Part shown: positions 62,507 through 64,000 of the stretch, piece by piece
How positions within the stretch are numbered: the stretch's first letter is position 1
Layout: each line of letters starts with the position of its first letter
Source of the DNA: Apis mellifera
Lineage: Eukaryota > Arthropoda > Insecta > Hymenoptera > Apidae
Length of the DNA stretch: 64,000 nucleotides
Assembly (NCBI RefSeq): GCF_003254395.2
Contig: NC_037652.1
Coordinates: forward strand, 3,311,001 to 3,375,000
Reading direction: 5' to 3'
Made by a program: the position numbers and the translations under genes
Notes under the pieces: generated by a model
Seen by the model: the letters and a program-made list of their open reading frames with translations, nothing else
Told to the model about the DNA's origin: nothing
The model's database searches: none

Positions 62507-64000
62507 GTTGTTCTAAATTTTATATTTATATAAGAAGGGAAATCAGCGATTATAACATAAATTTATTCTTTCGATAATTTAATAATTTTTATTAGAAAAT
62601 AAATTCCAGATTGTATTAAAAATTTTGTTTAATTATGGATTTTAAATATTGATTATTTACAACGATCTTTATTTCGAATGTATACGTATCATGGATTCCA
62701 ATCTTCCCCAATTTTGGGGGAGGTTATATAAGGGGAGGAGGATATAAGACGATTTCGAGAAAACTGAGACAGGATTAAATGACTTGTAAGTGATCGAGGG
62801 GATCGAGGTTCCCCCAGCGATATCGAATCAGGACAATAAATTCATTTCTTGGTTTGCGAATTGTTCCGGAAGAGATGCAAGGGGATTCACGAAAATATCC
62901 AAGGATATAATTTTATCCTTACATTTTGAATGATATCAACGCAAGATAAAAAGGAAATATTTAAACGTTTTTTACCTTTTTTTTAGAATCTACGAGGAGA
63001 AATAAAATTTTTCGCCAATTAACACTTTGAAAAAATATATATTTGTATTTTATAAAAAAGACACAACAAATTAAAATTTAACATCTACTTTATCAAAACA
63101 AAATATAATTTAACAAATCAAATTATACTATTTTGCAATATCGAGTACGAAAAAAAAAAATTAACAAAATCATTTTTTTTAGATTTATTTAAATATACAT
63201 TTAAGAAGAAGAGGGAATTGAAGAATTTTAATTTTTCGCAAAAATATCATGTCAGTAAAGTAACGTTCAAATTATCATGCAGAGGATCATAGAGAATCGA
63301 CAGATTTTGTATTAAAAAATAATGCGTGGCGTGGAAGTTTCCACGTGATAAGATTACTCAACAACGGATTGCAATTGCTTCGAGTTGCAGAGAGAGAAAC
63401 GTGATCACAAACGATCTTGCCACTGTTCCTCGAGGAACGTGATTCGGAATAAAAATGTTCATTTGCACCTCTTCTTAACGCCTTCTGCAATCATAAGAAA
63501 GTGATTGTTTCCTTTTCCCTTTACTCCTTTAACCTCGACAAATTTGAGAAATTTGAAAATTTCTAAATTCTCAGATTTCCAAATTTACCAATAAACAATT
63601 TACGAATTCTTCAATTTTCAATTTCTTCATTCAAAAATTTACCCTAACCTAACCTAAAAACTTGAAGTTTATGTTAAAATAGTATCGGAAGGGAAAGGAA
63701 ATATTCCATCCCATTTGTAACAGCTTCAATCTTTTTTTGTTTCCATGCAAAAAAATCGAGCGAAAACCGTTCATTCTTCTTTCAAGAATAATCGCTTTAA
63801 ACCCGCAGTATCCCCCTATTTATTCCCTAGGAAGAAAAAAGTTATAAATAGGCGACTCATCACAGGAGTCTCTAATCAAGGCAAAAATCCTCGTTCACGA
63901 TGAAAACCACGCTGTAACAAGGGAGGATGAGAAGGTTACTCGATATGGTACATCCTCGAGTAGAACGAGGGGAGGGGAAACACGAGAGATAAAGAATTTC
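62507..64000. other. Non-coding stretch at window end
   Basis: AT-rich. TATATAAG lies at 62725; three copies of CCTAA (telomere-like word) at about 63643-63657; a TATAAATAGG at 63842 followed by a small GACTC/GAGTC inverted repeat. No gene supported. Confidence 0.45.

Noticed and set aside
1..64000. Intact transposable elements or endogenous viruses
   Set aside because: I saw no transposase, reverse transcriptase or integrase motifs and no mariner-type terminal repeats; a RepeatMasker run could still find short degraded pieces.

Overview
This is AT-rich insect nuclear DNA, almost certainly from a honeybee (Apis). A spliced amine GPCR matches the arthropod alpha1-like octopamine receptor (Drosophila Oamb, honeybee AmOA1/Octalpha1R). 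Two nuclear copies of mitochondrial DNA (COX1 and 16S rRNA) are bee-like in sequence. Short CpG-dense islands sit in long AT deserts, with many homopolymer runs and AT-rich minisatellites. There are no operons, CRISPR arrays or other prokaryotic features.

0-14.6 kb: the receptor gene lies on the minus strand. I joined eight coding exons by reading their splice sites (14504-14244, 8651-8514, 7954-7856, 7777-7650, 3514-3377, 2915-2633, 1344-1183, 677-367). Together they give about 506 residues covering the N-terminus and all seven membrane helices. The C-terminal tail lies beyond position 1. Intron 2 uses a GC donor. Four AT-rich minisatellite families and one crossed inverted repeat sit inside the introns of this one gene.

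14.6-64 kb: I can defend no further protein-coding gene. This is probably the receptor's far 5' region (untranslated exons, promoter and enhancers) and/or intergenic DNA. CpG-dense islands stand out near 15.6-16.05, 17.75-18.06, 18.6-18.85, 23.3-23.55, 30.1-30.45, 37.95-38.25, 42.2-42.5, 46.1-46.45, 49.55-49.75, 50.85-51.13, 55.6-55.9 and 58.0-58.19 kb. The 38 kb island is the densest and carries a perfect NRF1/ewg-type palindrome, so it is the best candidate for a distal promoter. A plus-strand exon candidate (50801-51131) and a plus-strand first-exon candidate (about 58.0-58.18 kb) are weaker. NUMTs lie at about 42.61-43.10 kb (COX1) and 51.77-52.0 kb (16S rRNA). Tandem duplications lie at 27.3-28.2, 49.0-49.3 and 62.4-62.5 kb.

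Functionally the window centres on one receptor. OAMB-type receptors bind octopamine, signal mainly through Gq and calcium, and are known in bees and flies for reward and arousal signalling. I found no convincing previously undescribed multi-gene system. The unusual items are structural: the GC-AG intron, the crossed inverted repeat, the alternating-length minisatellite, the NUMT pair and the CpG islands.
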